A stretch of DNA of 23,469 nucleotides from Desulfatirhabdium sp964549995 (GTDB lineage Bacteria; Desulfobacterota; Desulfobacteria; Desulfobacterales; Desulfatirhabdiaceae), in the NCBI GenBank assembly GCA_964549995.1, contig CAZJXF010000049.1, forward strand, positions 1 to 23,469, in the 5' to 3' direction. Positions 15,597 to 23,469 of the stretch are shown here, one piece after another. Position 1 is the first letter of the stretch; each line of letters starts with the position of its first letter. The notes under the pieces are model-generated. The model saw only the letters and a list, made by a program, of their open reading frames with translations, searched no databases and was not told the origin of the DNA. Both the position numbers and the translations under genes were made by a program.

Positions 15597-16166
15597 TTAT
15601 CGGCTCTTTTCTTCCATTCCCTGCTGAAGGAGAGTGATTCCTACATACATATAATGCAGCCCTGAAACGACGGTCAACAGCCCCGTACCGAAAAAGAGAA
15701 TCGATCGGAATAACCCGTTTTGAGGAAACCAGGGGGCGAGAATGACGAATACCGTCGCCAACTGAAACACCGTAGTCGCCTTGCTGACGAAACTGGGTTG
15801 AATCTTGACGGCAATATCGTTCAGGTTCAACAAGGCGATCCCGGTGACGATGACGACATCGCGGCTGATGACGACGACACTGAGCCAGGTCGGAATGCTC
15901 TTCAAGGCACCGAGGCAGATGTATGCAGCCATCAAGAGCAGCTTGTCGGCCAGCGGATCGAGATGGGCTCCCAGTTCCGTGCGCTGGTTGGTTGTCCTTG
16001 CGATGAATCCGTCGAGACCGTCGCTGATGCCGGCAGCGGCAAAGGTCAGCAGGGCCGGCTGGACCATATCCTTCAGCAGCAGGATGATAAAGAGCGGGGT
16101 CAGCAGAATTCGCACGATGGTGATCGTGTTGGGCACATTGAGGGGGAAACGGCTCCAGTTCGGCAT
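15597..16166 (-). CDS. pgsA: CDP-alcohol phosphatidyltransferase (PgsA-like)
   Basis: It probably transfers phosphatidate from CDP-diacylglycerol to glycerol 3-phosphate, the committed step to phosphatidylglycerol, in the inner membrane. The 189-residue protein has the complete family signature: D49, D52, G53, A56, R57, G66, D70 and D74 (ISDGLDGFIARTTNQ then ELGAHLDPLADK). Several hydrophobic helices lie around it. Length and the NVPNTITIVRILLTP start fit PgsA; another alcohol acceptor cannot be excluded. It is last in the seven-gene run, 18 bases after the gene before it. Confidence 0.85.
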   Translation of the reverse strand: MPNWSRFPLNVPNTITIVRILLTPLFIILLLKDMVQPALLTFAAAGISDGLDGFIARTTNQRTELGAHLDPLADKLLLMAAYICLGALKSIPTWLSVVVISRDVVIVTGIALLNLNDIAVKIQPSFVSKATTVFQLATVFVILAPWFPQNGLFRSILFFGTGLLTVVSGLHYMYVGITLLQQGMEEKSR

Positions 16167-16184
16167 GGGGAGCAGACCTTTGGC

Positions 16185-17477
16185 TCAGGGTTTGGGGACC
16201 AGACTCAATCGGATGCGGCCGGGGGAGATTTCTTGAATCTCGACCGAAAATGCATCGAAGGTTCGACCGGCCAAGGCGTCTGCGAGCTGCTGGCCGCCTC
16301 CCTGGAAATCGACGACGACGATGGCCGTATCGGGCTTCATTTCCTTCACAATGAGGTTCCGAACACCCTGAAGACCCGATAACGTCTGCTTGAACTGGGC
16401 GTAGAAGCGGATTTTGCCGGTTCCTTCGATGGTGACCTCGATCAGGTTGGATTTCGGCATCGGTTTTTCCTTGGCCGCGTTCAGGGTGGCGGCCGTTTCT
16501 TCGGCGACCTGGGTGCCGAGCATCCGGAGCACCCGATCGATCGCTGCGCCGGTATCGACCTGACTGACGACCGCCGTCTGGACGATGGTGGCGATTTCTT
16601 CGGATCCCTTCACCCGAAGCAGCCGAAGTTTGAGCAATCCCTTGACGGAAGGTGTCGGTTCCTGGGATGTTTCTTCCATGAGAGAAGCCGTTCCCAAGAG
16701 AACGAATTCGGCGCCGAGAGCTGCACCCAATTGAATGGCCCTGGCTCCTTCGGGTTCCGGTACCATCCAGACCGGTGTCAGGGCGGCTTCGGAAAGGCCC
16801 TGGTGGGATAAAGGCCGAAATCCGAGATGGGTCAGAGACGATGCGAGGGCTTCCTCACAGAGAAATCCGGCGGAAGAGGGGTTTCCCCACCAGAAGAAAG
16901 GCTTGTCGTATCCGGGAAATTTCTCGGCGATCAAGATCAGCACCGGAGGGCCGGAACCAACGGAAATTCCCGATTCGGAAAGGGCGTTTTTCAAAGGATC
17001 GATCAAGATCGTGGCCTGAACGGCCGTTCGATAGTAGTCTCCAAACCGGCCTTCGGCCGTGACCTTGTATCCCTGAAGGAGGGAAGGCAGGCGGTTGGCG
17101 GAAAACAAAGATCCGACAGCCTGGAAAGCGGAAACGGAAGGGTCTTTTGGAAGGAGCTCTACGGCCGCTTTTTCCAGGGATGCCAGAAGGGCGCACTGAA
17201 GGGCCGTTTCCTTGGCTTCCGCCATGTTGTTCCCGAGGATTTTGGCCAATCCTGTGGCTTCGACGGTTCGAACGGGGCTTTCCGCAACAGCCGTTCCAAT
17301 GCCGAGGATCAGAACGGCCAGAGCCACCAGAAGCGACACCCCCCAGGCCGACGTCCGTCGTTTGCGGGGATGAAAACCGGTTGTACGCCCATCGCCCATC
17401 GCCCATCGCCTATCGCCTGTCACCCAAAGGCCGGTTTCCCAAACGCCGTTGATTCCGATAACGGTTTGTGGATTCAT
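16185..17477 (-). CDS. Secreted protein of unknown function, FlgT/LPP20-like N-terminal domain
   Basis: I do not recognise this as a named protein. The hydrophobic stretch at 45-61 and AVA-ES at 63-67 look like a signal peptide, cleaved near residue 65. The segment VEATGLAKILGNNMAEAKETALQCALLASLEKA is preceded by VRT and resembles the N-terminal domain of FlgT/LPP20-type envelope proteins. The middle contains LGAEFVLLGTASL, similar to TolB- or CsgG-like folds. The C-terminal 90 residues may form another small alpha/beta domain. The ATG at 17477 lies 4 bases past the upstream stop, with GGAG 10 bases before it. The 40-odd residues before the signal are odd: part (WVTGDRRWAMGDG) is encoded by a heptamer tandem repeat, so the ancestral start may have been nearer the signal. 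Confidence 0.65.
   Translation of the reverse strand: MNPQTVIGINGVWETGLWVTGDRRWAMGDGRTTGFHPRKRRTSAWGVSLLVALAVLILGIGTAVAESPVRTVEATGLAKILGNNMAEAKETALQCALLASLEKAAVELLPKDPSVSAFQAVGSLFSANRLPSLLQGYKVTAEGRFGDYYRTAVQATILIDPLKNALSESGISVGSGPPVLILIAEKFPGYDKPFFWWGNPSSAGFLCEEALASSLTHLGFRPLSHQGLSEAALTPVWMVPEPEGARAIQLGAALGAEFVLLGTASLMEETSQEPTPSVKGLLKLRLLRVKGSEEIATIVQTAVVSQVDTGAAIDRVLRMLGTQVAEETAATLNAAKEKPMPKSNLIEVTIEGTGKIRFYAQFKQTLSGLQGVRNLIVKEMKPDTAIVVVDFQGGGQQLADALAGRTFDAFSVEIQEISPGRIRLSLVPKP
17387..17420 (-). repeat. Heptamer tandem repeat (GGCGATG unit) inside a coding sequence
   Basis: Read on the minus strand, about four copies of GGCGATG (one reads GGCGATA) stand head to tail, with a degenerate copy (GTGACAG) on the upstream side. 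Seven is not a multiple of three, so copy-number change would shift the frame of the N-terminal extension of the secreted protein gene. It shares unit length and G-rich start with the repeat at 22999-23058. Confidence 0.75.
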
Positions 17478-17481
17478 CGAT

Positions 17482-18462
17482 TCAGCTCTCCCGTTTCAAG
17501 CAGTACTCCGCAACCATTTCCAGCAGGGAGCGGAGCTCCGAAGGTTCGAAACACCCAAGGCTTTTCTTGGCCTGATTCACATGAAGGACGGCCTGCTCCC
17601 GCGTATAATCGAGCGATCCCCATTTCTTCAACAGGGTGTACAGCCGCTGAAAATCCCCTTCGGAAAGCGTTCCCCCGCCGACAAGGCCGATAATCCATTC
17701 TCTCTCGGGTTCCGATGCATGCCTGAGCCCGTGAATCAGGGGAAGGGTCATCTTGCCTTCCCGGAGATCGGCTCCCGGGGCTTTTCCCGTTTTGGCGGCA
17801 TCCTGGGTATAGTCGATGAGATCATCGATCATCTGAAAGGCCATCCCCAGATGGTATCCATACCCTGCAAGTGCCTCGATCCGCGCCTCGGATGCCTTCG
17901 CGAGAAGGGCGCTGATCCGGCAGGCCCCCTCGAACAGTACGGCGGTTTTGCGTCGGATGACCTCGTGGTATTCGGCCTCGCTCAGGGTGATGTCGCGTTT
18001 TCGTTGAATCTGATGAATCTCCCCCTGAGCCATGTTTTCGGTGATGTGGCCGATGACGGTGATGATCCGGGGATCTTCGGCGCAGGCGGCAATGGAGAGG
18101 GCCCTGGCGAGCAGGTAGTCTCCTGTCAGAACGGCGGTTTCGGGGCTCCACAGGGTATGGGCTGCCGGTTTTCCGCGTCGCAACCGGGCGCCGTCGACCA
18201 GATCGTCGTGGAGCAGGGTGGCTACATGGAGGTATTCGAAAATGGTGGAAAAGGAAACGGCAAACGGATCGTCGTAGCCGCACAGTCGGGCACAGAGCAC
18301 CATGAGCAGGGGACGAAGGCGCTTCCCTCCAGAAAAGAGAATGTGTCCGGCGACTTCCGATACGAAGGTCACTTCCGGATCGAGATGCCTCCGAATGGCT
18401 TCTTCGATGGCCGCAAGCTCCGGTGCCACCCGCTGCTGGATCTGTCGCTTGATATCCGTCAT
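17482..18462 (-). CDS. ispB: Long-chain trans-polyprenyl diphosphate synthase
   Basis: It adds isopentenyl units to an allylic diphosphate to make the side chain of menaquinone. The 326-residue protein has GGKRLRP near 45-51, the first aspartate-rich motif DDLVD at 86-90 and the second DDLID at 213-217. The residue five before the first motif is alanine (ATLLHDD), not a bulky aromatic, which fits a long product of the IspB/HepT type rather than FPP or GGPP. The exact chain length cannot be read from sequence. The ATG overlaps the rimO stop (ATGA), so translation is coupled. Menaquinone is the expected electron donor to the Qmo complex encoded nearby. Confidence 0.88.
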   Translation of the reverse strand: MTDIKRQIQQRVAPELAAIEEAIRRHLDPEVTFVSEVAGHILFSGGKRLRPLLMVLCARLCGYDDPFAVSFSTIFEYLHVATLLHDDLVDGARLRRGKPAAHTLWSPETAVLTGDYLLARALSIAACAEDPRIITVIGHITENMAQGEIHQIQRKRDITLSEAEYHEVIRRKTAVLFEGACRISALLAKASEARIEALAGYGYHLGMAFQMIDDLIDYTQDAAKTGKAPGADLREGKMTLPLIHGLRHASEPEREWIIGLVGGGTLSEGDFQRLYTLLKKWGSLDYTREQAVLHVNQAKKSLGCFEPSELRSLLEMVAEYCLKRES

Positions 18463-19778
18463 GAGACCGTTTCTCCCAAAAGATCATAATCGAGCGATCC
18501 GGTGATGCGGACCGGTATTCGGGAACCGATGGGAAGCTCTCGGGCGGAGACGAGCACCATCCCGTCGACTTCCGGAGCCTGAAACCAGGCCCTCCCCCCA
18601 TAGAGGCCGTTTTCGATCGGCTGTTCAACAAGAACAGGCAATTGCAGACCCACGAAAGAGGTCATCCATTCTCTGGAAATATCCTTCTGCAACGCCATGA
18701 GCCGATCCTTCCGAGCCCGGGCCGTCCGTTTGGCGACCGGATCGGAAAGCCGATGGGAAGGGAGGTCTTCGGCATCGGAATAGACGAATGCGCCCAGGTG
18801 CTCGAATCGAAGTTGTCGAACGAGATCGAGGAGGGCCTGAAAATCGGCTCGGCTTTCTCCCGGGAATCCCGTGATGACCGTCGTTCGGATGACGGCTTGG
18901 GGTATGCGTTCCCGAATGGCTTCGACCAAGTGGACGATGTCCTTCTTCCCATAATGTCTTCCCATTCGTCGAAGGATATGGTCGCTGCCGTGCTGGATGG
19001 GGATATCGAAATACGGCAGGACCTGAGGAAGGTCCCGGACGGTTGCGATCAGGCGGTCGTCGATCGTCTCGGGATGTCCGTATAGAAACCGAATCCATAC
19101 CCTATCGGAGAGGGCTGCCAGGGCAGCCAGCAGATCGGCCAGTCGGAAGCCCTCAGCGAGATCATATCCGTAGGCCGTGGTTTCTTGAGCGACCAGAATC
19201 ACTTCCTCGGCGCCCGCATCGATCAGTTGACGGGCTTCCGAGACGACTGCAGCAAGCGGTCGGCTCTTTTGGGGGCCGCGAAGACTGGGAATGATGCAAT
19301 AGGTACAGCGGCGGTTGCAGCCTTCTGCAATCTTGATATAGACCGATCGAGAAGGCGGCAGGCTTCTTTCGGGTGCAGGCGAGCCGGCATCGATCCGTTC
19401 GATGGTCGGCAGATAACACCCTTTCAGGTCTTCGGCCATTTCGATCATCGACACGATCCGTTCGAATCCGGCCGTGCCGATGAACAGATCGACCTCCGGA
19501 AGCAACGCCTGCAGTTTCTGCCGGTAGCGTTCGACCAGACATCCGATGACGACAAGTGCACGACATGACCCTTCGGTTTTCCATCGGGCCACATCGAGAA
19601 TGGTGTCGATCGACTCGCTCACGGCCGCTTCGATGAAGCCGCAGGTGTTCACCACGATGGTATCGGCTTGCCGAGGGGTGTCGACAAGATGCCATCCTGC
19701 CTCCCGGCATCGGGCCTTCATCCATTCGCTGTCTACCTGATTCTTGGCACATCCCAGGCTGACCCAGTAAAGCTTCAT
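18459..19778 (-). CDS. rimO: Ribosomal protein S12 methylthiotransferase
   Basis: RimO adds a methylthio group to a conserved aspartate of ribosomal protein S12 by radical SAM chemistry. From the ATG at 19778 it has 439 residues, the family's usual length. The N-terminal UPF0004 domain has the three auxiliary-cluster cysteines C10 (SLGCAKN), C46 (NTCGF) and C80 (IGCLVERY). The radical SAM motif is C154-x3-C158-x2-C161 (EGCNRRCTYC). A TRAM domain lies in the last 70 residues. SLGCAKNQVDSE marks RimO rather than MiaB. The frame stays open about 29 codons upstream, but the ATG at 19778 overlaps the apbE stop (ATGA) and gives the family start. It is coupled to ispB downstream. Confidence 0.95.
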   Translation of the reverse strand: MKLYWVSLGCAKNQVDSEWMKARCREAGWHLVDTPRQADTIVVNTCGFIEAAVSESIDTILDVARWKTEGSCRALVVIGCLVERYRQKLQALLPEVDLFIGTAGFERIVSMIEMAEDLKGCYLPTIERIDAGSPAPERSLPPSRSVYIKIAEGCNRRCTYCIIPSLRGPQKSRPLAAVVSEARQLIDAGAEEVILVAQETTAYGYDLAEGFRLADLLAALAALSDRVWIRFLYGHPETIDDRLIATVRDLPQVLPYFDIPIQHGSDHILRRMGRHYGKKDIVHLVEAIRERIPQAVIRTTVITGFPGESRADFQALLDLVRQLRFEHLGAFVYSDAEDLPSHRLSDPVAKRTARARKDRLMALQKDISREWMTSFVGLQLPVLVEQPIENGLYGGRAWFQAPEVDGMVLVSARELPIGSRIPVRITGSLDYDLLGETVS

Positions 19779-20806
19779 GGCGATTTCCCAAAACCGGAGG
19801 ATGCGAATTCGATCAATTTCCCTTCGGGGTTCTTCACGAGAAACAGACAGTCGATTCCGGGCCATTCTTCGACCAGAGGGATCGCCTGCTCGGGCCCCAT
19901 CACCATGAGACCGGTGGCAAGCCCGTCGGCGAGGGCGCAGGTGTCCGCGATAACGGTGACGCTGACAACCCCGTTATCGATCGGAGCTCCGGTCTGCGGA
20001 TCGATGATGTGGGTGTAGCGCTTTCCTTCGATATTCCGAAAATTGCGGTAGTCTCCGCTGGTGGCTACAGCCCGGTCGCTCAGGGCAAGGGTTCTATACA
20101 CGAGATCCGGTGGGGCTGCGACATCCGGATAGTTGATGCCGACTTTCCAGAGCCTGCCGTCCGGTTTTCGGCCGGAGGCGAAAACCTCTCCTCCAATCTC
20201 GACGATGAAGTCCGTGTAACCGGCATTCCGAAGGACACCGGCGACCCGGTCCACCCCGTATCCCTTGGCGATGGCGCTCAGATCCATCCCGACATTCGGT
20301 ATGGATTTACCGATGCGGTTTCGGGCATCGAAGCGGATATGATGAAACCCGACCCGCTGTTTTGCCGCATCAATGGCGGCTGCATCCGGCAGTTTGGGGG
20401 ATCCGTCGGTGTTGAACCCCCAGAGCTTGACCAAAGGATAGACGGTCGGATCGAACGCCCCTCGGGTTTTTCGCCATACGTCGCTTGAAACCGCCAAAAC
20501 GTCTGCGAAACGATCGGAGATGGTCAGGGCGGTGCGGGTATCCGTCATGGCGTTGAACCGGGAGATTTCGCTCTGGGGATCGTAGACCGACATGCTCTGG
20601 TTGAGAGCGAGCAGCTCTTGCTGGATGAGTGTTTCCAGTCGGGATAAGGAGCTCCAGAACGGGGCGACGACGCTGATGTGATAGGTCGTTCCCATGGTGG
20701 CCCCCGAGAATGTGAATTCCTTTCGGTGGCTGCAACCGGCTTGGGACAGCAAGACGGCGGTCAAGATCAGGGGAACAACCCACCATCGGCTCCAGCGTAT
20801 CTGCAT
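19775..20806 (-). CDS. apbE: FAD:protein FMN transferase, lipoprotein
   Basis: ApbE attaches FMN covalently to threonine in target proteins such as Rnf/Nqr subunits, outside the inner membrane. The 343-residue protein has a lipoprotein signal with lipobox LSQAGC, lipidated on C25. Family marks are ATMGTTYHI, FDPTVYPLVKLWGF, the flavin-binding GMDLSAIAKGYGVD, EIGGEV, the HIIDPQTG segment and the magnesium-binding DTCALADGLATGL. I chose the ATG at 20806 because AGGA lies 8 bases before it; the ATG at 20821 overlaps that ribosome site. The flavin target is not in the window. It sits between hypE and rimO. Confidence 0.93.
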   Translation of the reverse strand: MQIRWSRWWVVPLILTAVLLSQAGCSHRKEFTFSGATMGTTYHISVVAPFWSSLSRLETLIQQELLALNQSMSVYDPQSEISRFNAMTDTRTALTISDRFADVLAVSSDVWRKTRGAFDPTVYPLVKLWGFNTDGSPKLPDAAAIDAAKQRVGFHHIRFDARNRIGKSIPNVGMDLSAIAKGYGVDRVAGVLRNAGYTDFIVEIGGEVFASGRKPDGRLWKVGINYPDVAAPPDLVYRTLALSDRAVATSGDYRNFRNIEGKRYTHIIDPQTGAPIDNGVVSVTVIADTCALADGLATGLMVMGPEQAIPLVEEWPGIDCLFLVKNPEGKLIEFASSGFGKSP

Positions 20807-20825
20807 CGGTGCATTCCTCATGGGT

Positions 20826-21845
20826 CTAACAGATTCGGGGCAATTGTTCTCCGGAGAGCATATCGACCATTCGCTGCCCGCCGATCCGAGTCTTCAGAAC
20901 GACCCGTCCGGGGTGCGCGTCGACCACTTCTCCGATGCATGCGGCCTGTTTGCCGAGCGGATGGTTTCGCATCGTTTCGAGAACCCGTTCGGCCGATGCT
21001 GCAGACACGACGGCGACCAGTTTCCCCTCATTGGCCAGGTACAGCGGATCGTATCCCAGCAATTCACACATGCCGATCACTGCCGGTCGAATCGGTATGG
21101 CCTCTTCCGCGATCCGGATGCCGACTGCCGCCTGGGCGGCGATTTCGTTCAAGGTGGTTCCCAGTCCGCCCCGGGTCGGATCCCGCAGTACATGGATGTC
21201 GGGATCGGTGTCGAGCATGGCCTGAACGAGACCATTCAGGGCAGCCGTGTCACTTTCGATCGGAACGTCGAATCCCATTCCCTGCCGGTTGGCGAGAACG
21301 CATACCCCGTGATCGGCGATGGTTCCGCTCAGCAGTATCCGATCCCCGGCCTGGGCCCGATCGGGGGCGATGCGGACATGTTCGGGAATGGAGCCGATGC
21401 CTGCCGTGTTGATGAAGATGCGATCTGCAGCCCCTTTCGGAACGACCTTGGTGTCTCCGGTGACGATCGTGACTCCTGCGGTTTTCGCTGCCCGGTCCAT
21501 GTCTCTGAGGATTCGTTCGAGATCGGTTATCGGCAATCCTTCTTCGAGAATCAGTCCCACGGAAAGCCATTGGGGGACGGCCCCGCACATGGCCAGATCG
21601 TTTACCGTGCCGTTAACGGCCAGATCGCCGATGGAGCCGCCTGGGAAAAAGATCGGATCCACGACATAGGTATCCGTGGTAAAGGCGATGCGCTCGTTCC
21701 CGACGGGAAGGGTCGCGCCGTCATGAAGGGTTTCGAGAACGGGGTTTCGAAAGATCGGCAGGATGAGACGGGCGGTCAGTTCATGGGAGATACGACCGCC
21801 GCTGCCGTGATCGAGCCCGATGGTATCGGATGAAATCTGGGCCAT
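20826..21845 (-). CDS. hypE: Hydrogenase maturation protein HypE
   Basis: HypE dehydrates a thiocarboxamide on its C-terminal cysteine to a thiocyanate, providing the CN ligands of the [NiFe] hydrogenase iron. The 339-residue protein is a PurM/ThiL-like ATPase: GLDHGSGGR near the start, VDPIFFPGGSIGDLAVNGTVNDLAM, and GDTKVVPKG. It ends in PRIC, so the essential terminal cysteine is present. I chose the ATG at 21845, 2 bases past the hypD stop; it gives the family start MAQISSDTIGLDHG, although its ribosome site is weak. Longer starts would run back into hypD. It works with HypD, directly upstream. Confidence 0.95.
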   Translation of the reverse strand: MAQISSDTIGLDHGSGGRISHELTARLILPIFRNPVLETLHDGATLPVGNERIAFTTDTYVVDPIFFPGGSIGDLAVNGTVNDLAMCGAVPQWLSVGLILEEGLPITDLERILRDMDRAAKTAGVTIVTGDTKVVPKGAADRIFINTAGIGSIPEHVRIAPDRAQAGDRILLSGTIADHGVCVLANRQGMGFDVPIESDTAALNGLVQAMLDTDPDIHVLRDPTRGGLGTTLNEIAAQAAVGIRIAEEAIPIRPAVIGMCELLGYDPLYLANEGKLVAVVSAASAERVLETMRNHPLGKQAACIGEVVDAHPGRVVLKTRIGGQRMVDMLSGEQLPRIC

Positions 21846-21847
21846 AA

Positions 21848-22942
21848 TCAAGTGCTCGAATGGTATCGGTAATAGGCGGCGCAAGTGCCTTCACTGGAGA
21901 CCATGCAGGGGCCTACGGGATGGACGGGTGTGCAGGCGGTTCCGTAGAGCCTGCATTCCAGCGGGGATTTGACGCCTTTGAGAATATCGCCGCAGGCACA
22001 AGCGGCAGGCTCCTGCACGTTGCCGGGGTCCGGATGAAAAACGGCCTGCGCATCGTTTCCGCTAAAAGCCGGGCGGATGCCCAGCCCACTTTTGGGGATG
22101 GTGCCCAGGCCGCGCCATACGGCATCCACCGGTTTGAAGACCGTATCCATCAGAGATAGGGCCTTGGCGTTTCCCGTAGCGGTGACGGCTCGGGCATAAG
22201 CGTTTTCGAGCTCGGCCCTTCCGGATTCGATCTGGTCCACCAGCATGGCGATGGCCGTGAGGATATCGACCGGTTCGAAACCGGCAACGACACAGGGAAC
22301 GCTACGGCTGGATACGAAGGGCCTGTAGGCATCCAGGCCCGTGATGACGGAGACATGTCCTGGAAGCAGGAATCCGTCGATTCGGGTGGCCGGATCTGCC
22401 ACGAGGGTCTCGAGAGCCTGCGGGACGGTTTTGTGAACGGAATAGACGAAGAAATTCCGGATCGATCGGGCGTTGGCGGTTGCGATCGCCGCTGCCACGG
22501 TCGGTGCGGTGGTCTCGAAACCGATCCCGATGAAGACGACATTGCGTTCGGGGTTGGCCGCAGCCAAGTCGAGAGCGTCCAGACTGGAGTAAACGATGCG
22601 GATATCCCTGCCCTCGGCCTTTTTCTGCCGCAGCGAAGAGCGGCTACCGGGAACCCGCATCAAATCGCCGAAGGTGGTCAGGATGACGTCGGGCAAGGAA
22701 GCCAGGGCGATGCAGGCATCGATGTCCCGCTGGGCGGTGACGCAGACCGGGCAACCTGGGCCGGACAGCAGGGTGATCGTTTGGGGCAGCAGGGAGCGGA
22801 TGCCGCTTCGGAATATCGACACCGTATGCGTACCGCACACTTCCATGATGCGGATGGGTTTTCGGCTTCGCTTACGGATCCGCTCGATCAACGGTGCGAC
22901 CAGCCGGGCGTCGCGGTATTCTTGGGTGTGGGCGAGGGACAT
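21848..22942 (-). CDS. hypD: Hydrogenase maturation protein HypD
   Basis: HypD is the [4Fe-4S] scaffold on which, with HypC, the Fe(CN)2CO unit of [NiFe] hydrogenase is built. The 364-residue protein has the signature cysteines C36 (EVCGTHT), C64 and C67 (GPGCPVCVT), the motifs IGFETTAP and LPGHVSVITG, and a C-terminal cysteine cluster (CACGDIL, LECRLYGTACTP, GPCMV, GTCAAYY). The ATG at 22942 has a weak GGAAG before it. It is first in the seven-gene run. HypC, HypA, HypB, HypF and a hydrogenase are absent from the window; hypC might lie beyond the right edge. No confident promoter was found in the repeat-rich upstream region. Confidence 0.95.
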   Translation of the reverse strand: MSLAHTQEYRDARLVAPLIERIRKRSRKPIRIMEVCGTHTVSIFRSGIRSLLPQTITLLSGPGCPVCVTAQRDIDACIALASLPDVILTTFGDLMRVPGSRSSLRQKKAEGRDIRIVYSSLDALDLAAANPERNVVFIGIGFETTAPTVAAAIATANARSIRNFFVYSVHKTVPQALETLVADPATRIDGFLLPGHVSVITGLDAYRPFVSSRSVPCVVAGFEPVDILTAIAMLVDQIESGRAELENAYARAVTATGNAKALSLMDTVFKPVDAVWRGLGTIPKSGLGIRPAFSGNDAQAVFHPDPGNVQEPAACACGDILKGVKSPLECRLYGTACTPVHPVGPCMVSSEGTCAAYYRYHSST

Positions 22943-22998
22943 GGGCTTCCGGTTAAGGGAGATGGGTTGCTGGGAAATGATCGTGAGAATGTGGCGTC

Positions 22999-23058
22999 AG
23001 GAACAGGGAACAGGGGACAACAAACAGGAAACAGGGAACAGAGAAAAGGGAGCAGGGG
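22999..23058 (-). repeat. Heptamer tandem repeat upstream of hypD
   Basis: On the plus strand there are about eight imperfect heptamers of the type GGGAACA (AGGAACA, GGGAACA, GGGGACA, later GGGAACA, GGGAGCA), with one interruption near 23018-23025. It lies about 57 bases before the hypD start, in its leader or promoter region. It resembles the heptameric STRR-type repeats known from cyanobacteria in unit length only. Confidence 0.75.
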
Positions 23059-23108
23059 TGGATGGGGTCGTTTTGGGGAAGCATCATCTGTCTTGGCATT
23101 TTCCCTGT

Positions 23109-23233
23109 TGATGGTCTTGCAACAAGCATAGAGGTCTCATCCGGACCTGAGCATGGAAGGTGTATCCGCCCCCCTGCTGAGGCCAGGAAATACCCCAAAA
23201 TCGGGGGTAGAGCGACTTTTTGCGATTCAATCA
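23109..23233 (+). repeat. Hairpin MITE-like element, short copy D0 (about 125 bp)
   Basis: The left terminus is degenerate, TGATGGTCTTGCAACAAGCA, followed by GAGGTCTCATCCG as in copy C1. The right terminus, GACTTTTTGCGATTCAATCA, ends at 23233. The loop and inner stems are missing. The flanking residue pattern (GAGCATGG, CCCCCCTGCTGAGGCC) places it in the C/D subfamily. It abuts copy D with exactly 4 bases (CTTC) between. Confidence 0.7.
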
Positions 23234-23237
23234 CTTC

Positions 23238-23469
23238 TGATGGTCTCGCAAAAAGTCCAAAAGTCTCATCCGAGTCGCATGGGGGGAGACACGCCTTTTT
23301 CGTTGCATCGGATAAACTCAGCCGCCCGAGCTCGTAAGGGCCGGGCATGTGGCCAGACTTCAACGATGAGTCATTGGAATGCAACATCTTGTTATTCAAA
23401 CAGATATGGCTTGAGTGCGCATGCCCGGCCCAACGATCTCCGGCGGCTTCAAACAAGTATCCGATGCAA
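23238..23469 (+). repeat. Hairpin MITE-like element, copy D (right end cut by window edge)
   Basis: It starts with TGATGGTCTCGCAAAAAGTC and matches copy C1 over 232 bases with eight differences: one in the terminus and seven within the 70-base loop (23350-23419). The inner stem is GGGCCGGGCATG (23338-23349) with CATGCCCGGCCC (23420-23431), identical to C1. The right part lies outside the window. Together with D0 and the heptamer repeat it fills the 527-base gap right of hypD, in which I see no gene. Confidence 0.88.

Noticed and set aside
22999..23058. Possible CRISPR array
   Set aside because: The repeat unit is 7 bases with no unique spacers, and no cas genes are near.

Overview
The window looks like chromosome from a sulfate-reducing bacterium of the Desulfobacterota (former deltaproteobacteria). 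The evidence is a complete aprBA pair (adenylylsulfate reductase) next to qmoABC, the membrane complex that delivers quinol electrons to it. QmoB and AprB show the cysteine patterns of strict sulfate reducers. GC content appears moderately high. I cannot name the genus from the sequence alone.

Layout, left to right. 1-111 is the cut end of a dispersed repeat. 195-2612 (minus) encodes a class A penicillin-binding protein. It is divergent, across overlapping promoters, from hisI-hisG (2759-4008, plus), the only protein genes on the plus strand. A complete 312-bp repeat (4093-4404) separates hisG from a minus-strand pair: an unusual Hsp70-like protein and a DUF2760-type membrane protein (4406-6996). 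A tRNA-Val(GAC) gene with its own promoter and a strong terminator follows (7184-7308). Then come two abutting repeats (7319-7632 and 7637-7754).

The sulfate-respiration block is all on the minus strand: aprB-aprA (15344 to 12864), ended by a strong terminator, then qmoA-qmoB-qmoC (12628 to 7840) from a separate promoter whose -35 box lies inside a perfect 20-bp palindrome. AprAB reduces APS to sulfite and AMP in the cytoplasm. QmoABC is the expected route from menaquinol to AprAB.

Upstream on the same strand is a tightly packed seven-gene run (22942 to 15597): hypD, hypE, apbE, rimO, a long-chain polyprenyl diphosphate synthase, a secreted protein of unknown function, and a CDP-alcohol phosphatidyltransferase (pgsA-like). 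Junctions are 4-bp stop/start overlaps or gaps of a few bases up to 18. The window ends with a heptamer tandem repeat and two more abutting repeat elements.

The most unusual signal is this repeat family (six copies, four loci). Complete copies are about 312-314 bp, with 20-bp terminal inverted repeats, 4-bp flanking direct repeats and a long internal hairpin. Two subfamilies have unrelated arm sequences that each still pair, while the termini and loop stay recognisable. Between two close copies the substitutions fall almost only in the loop. This suggests a MITE-like element under selection for, or homogenised by, its folded form.
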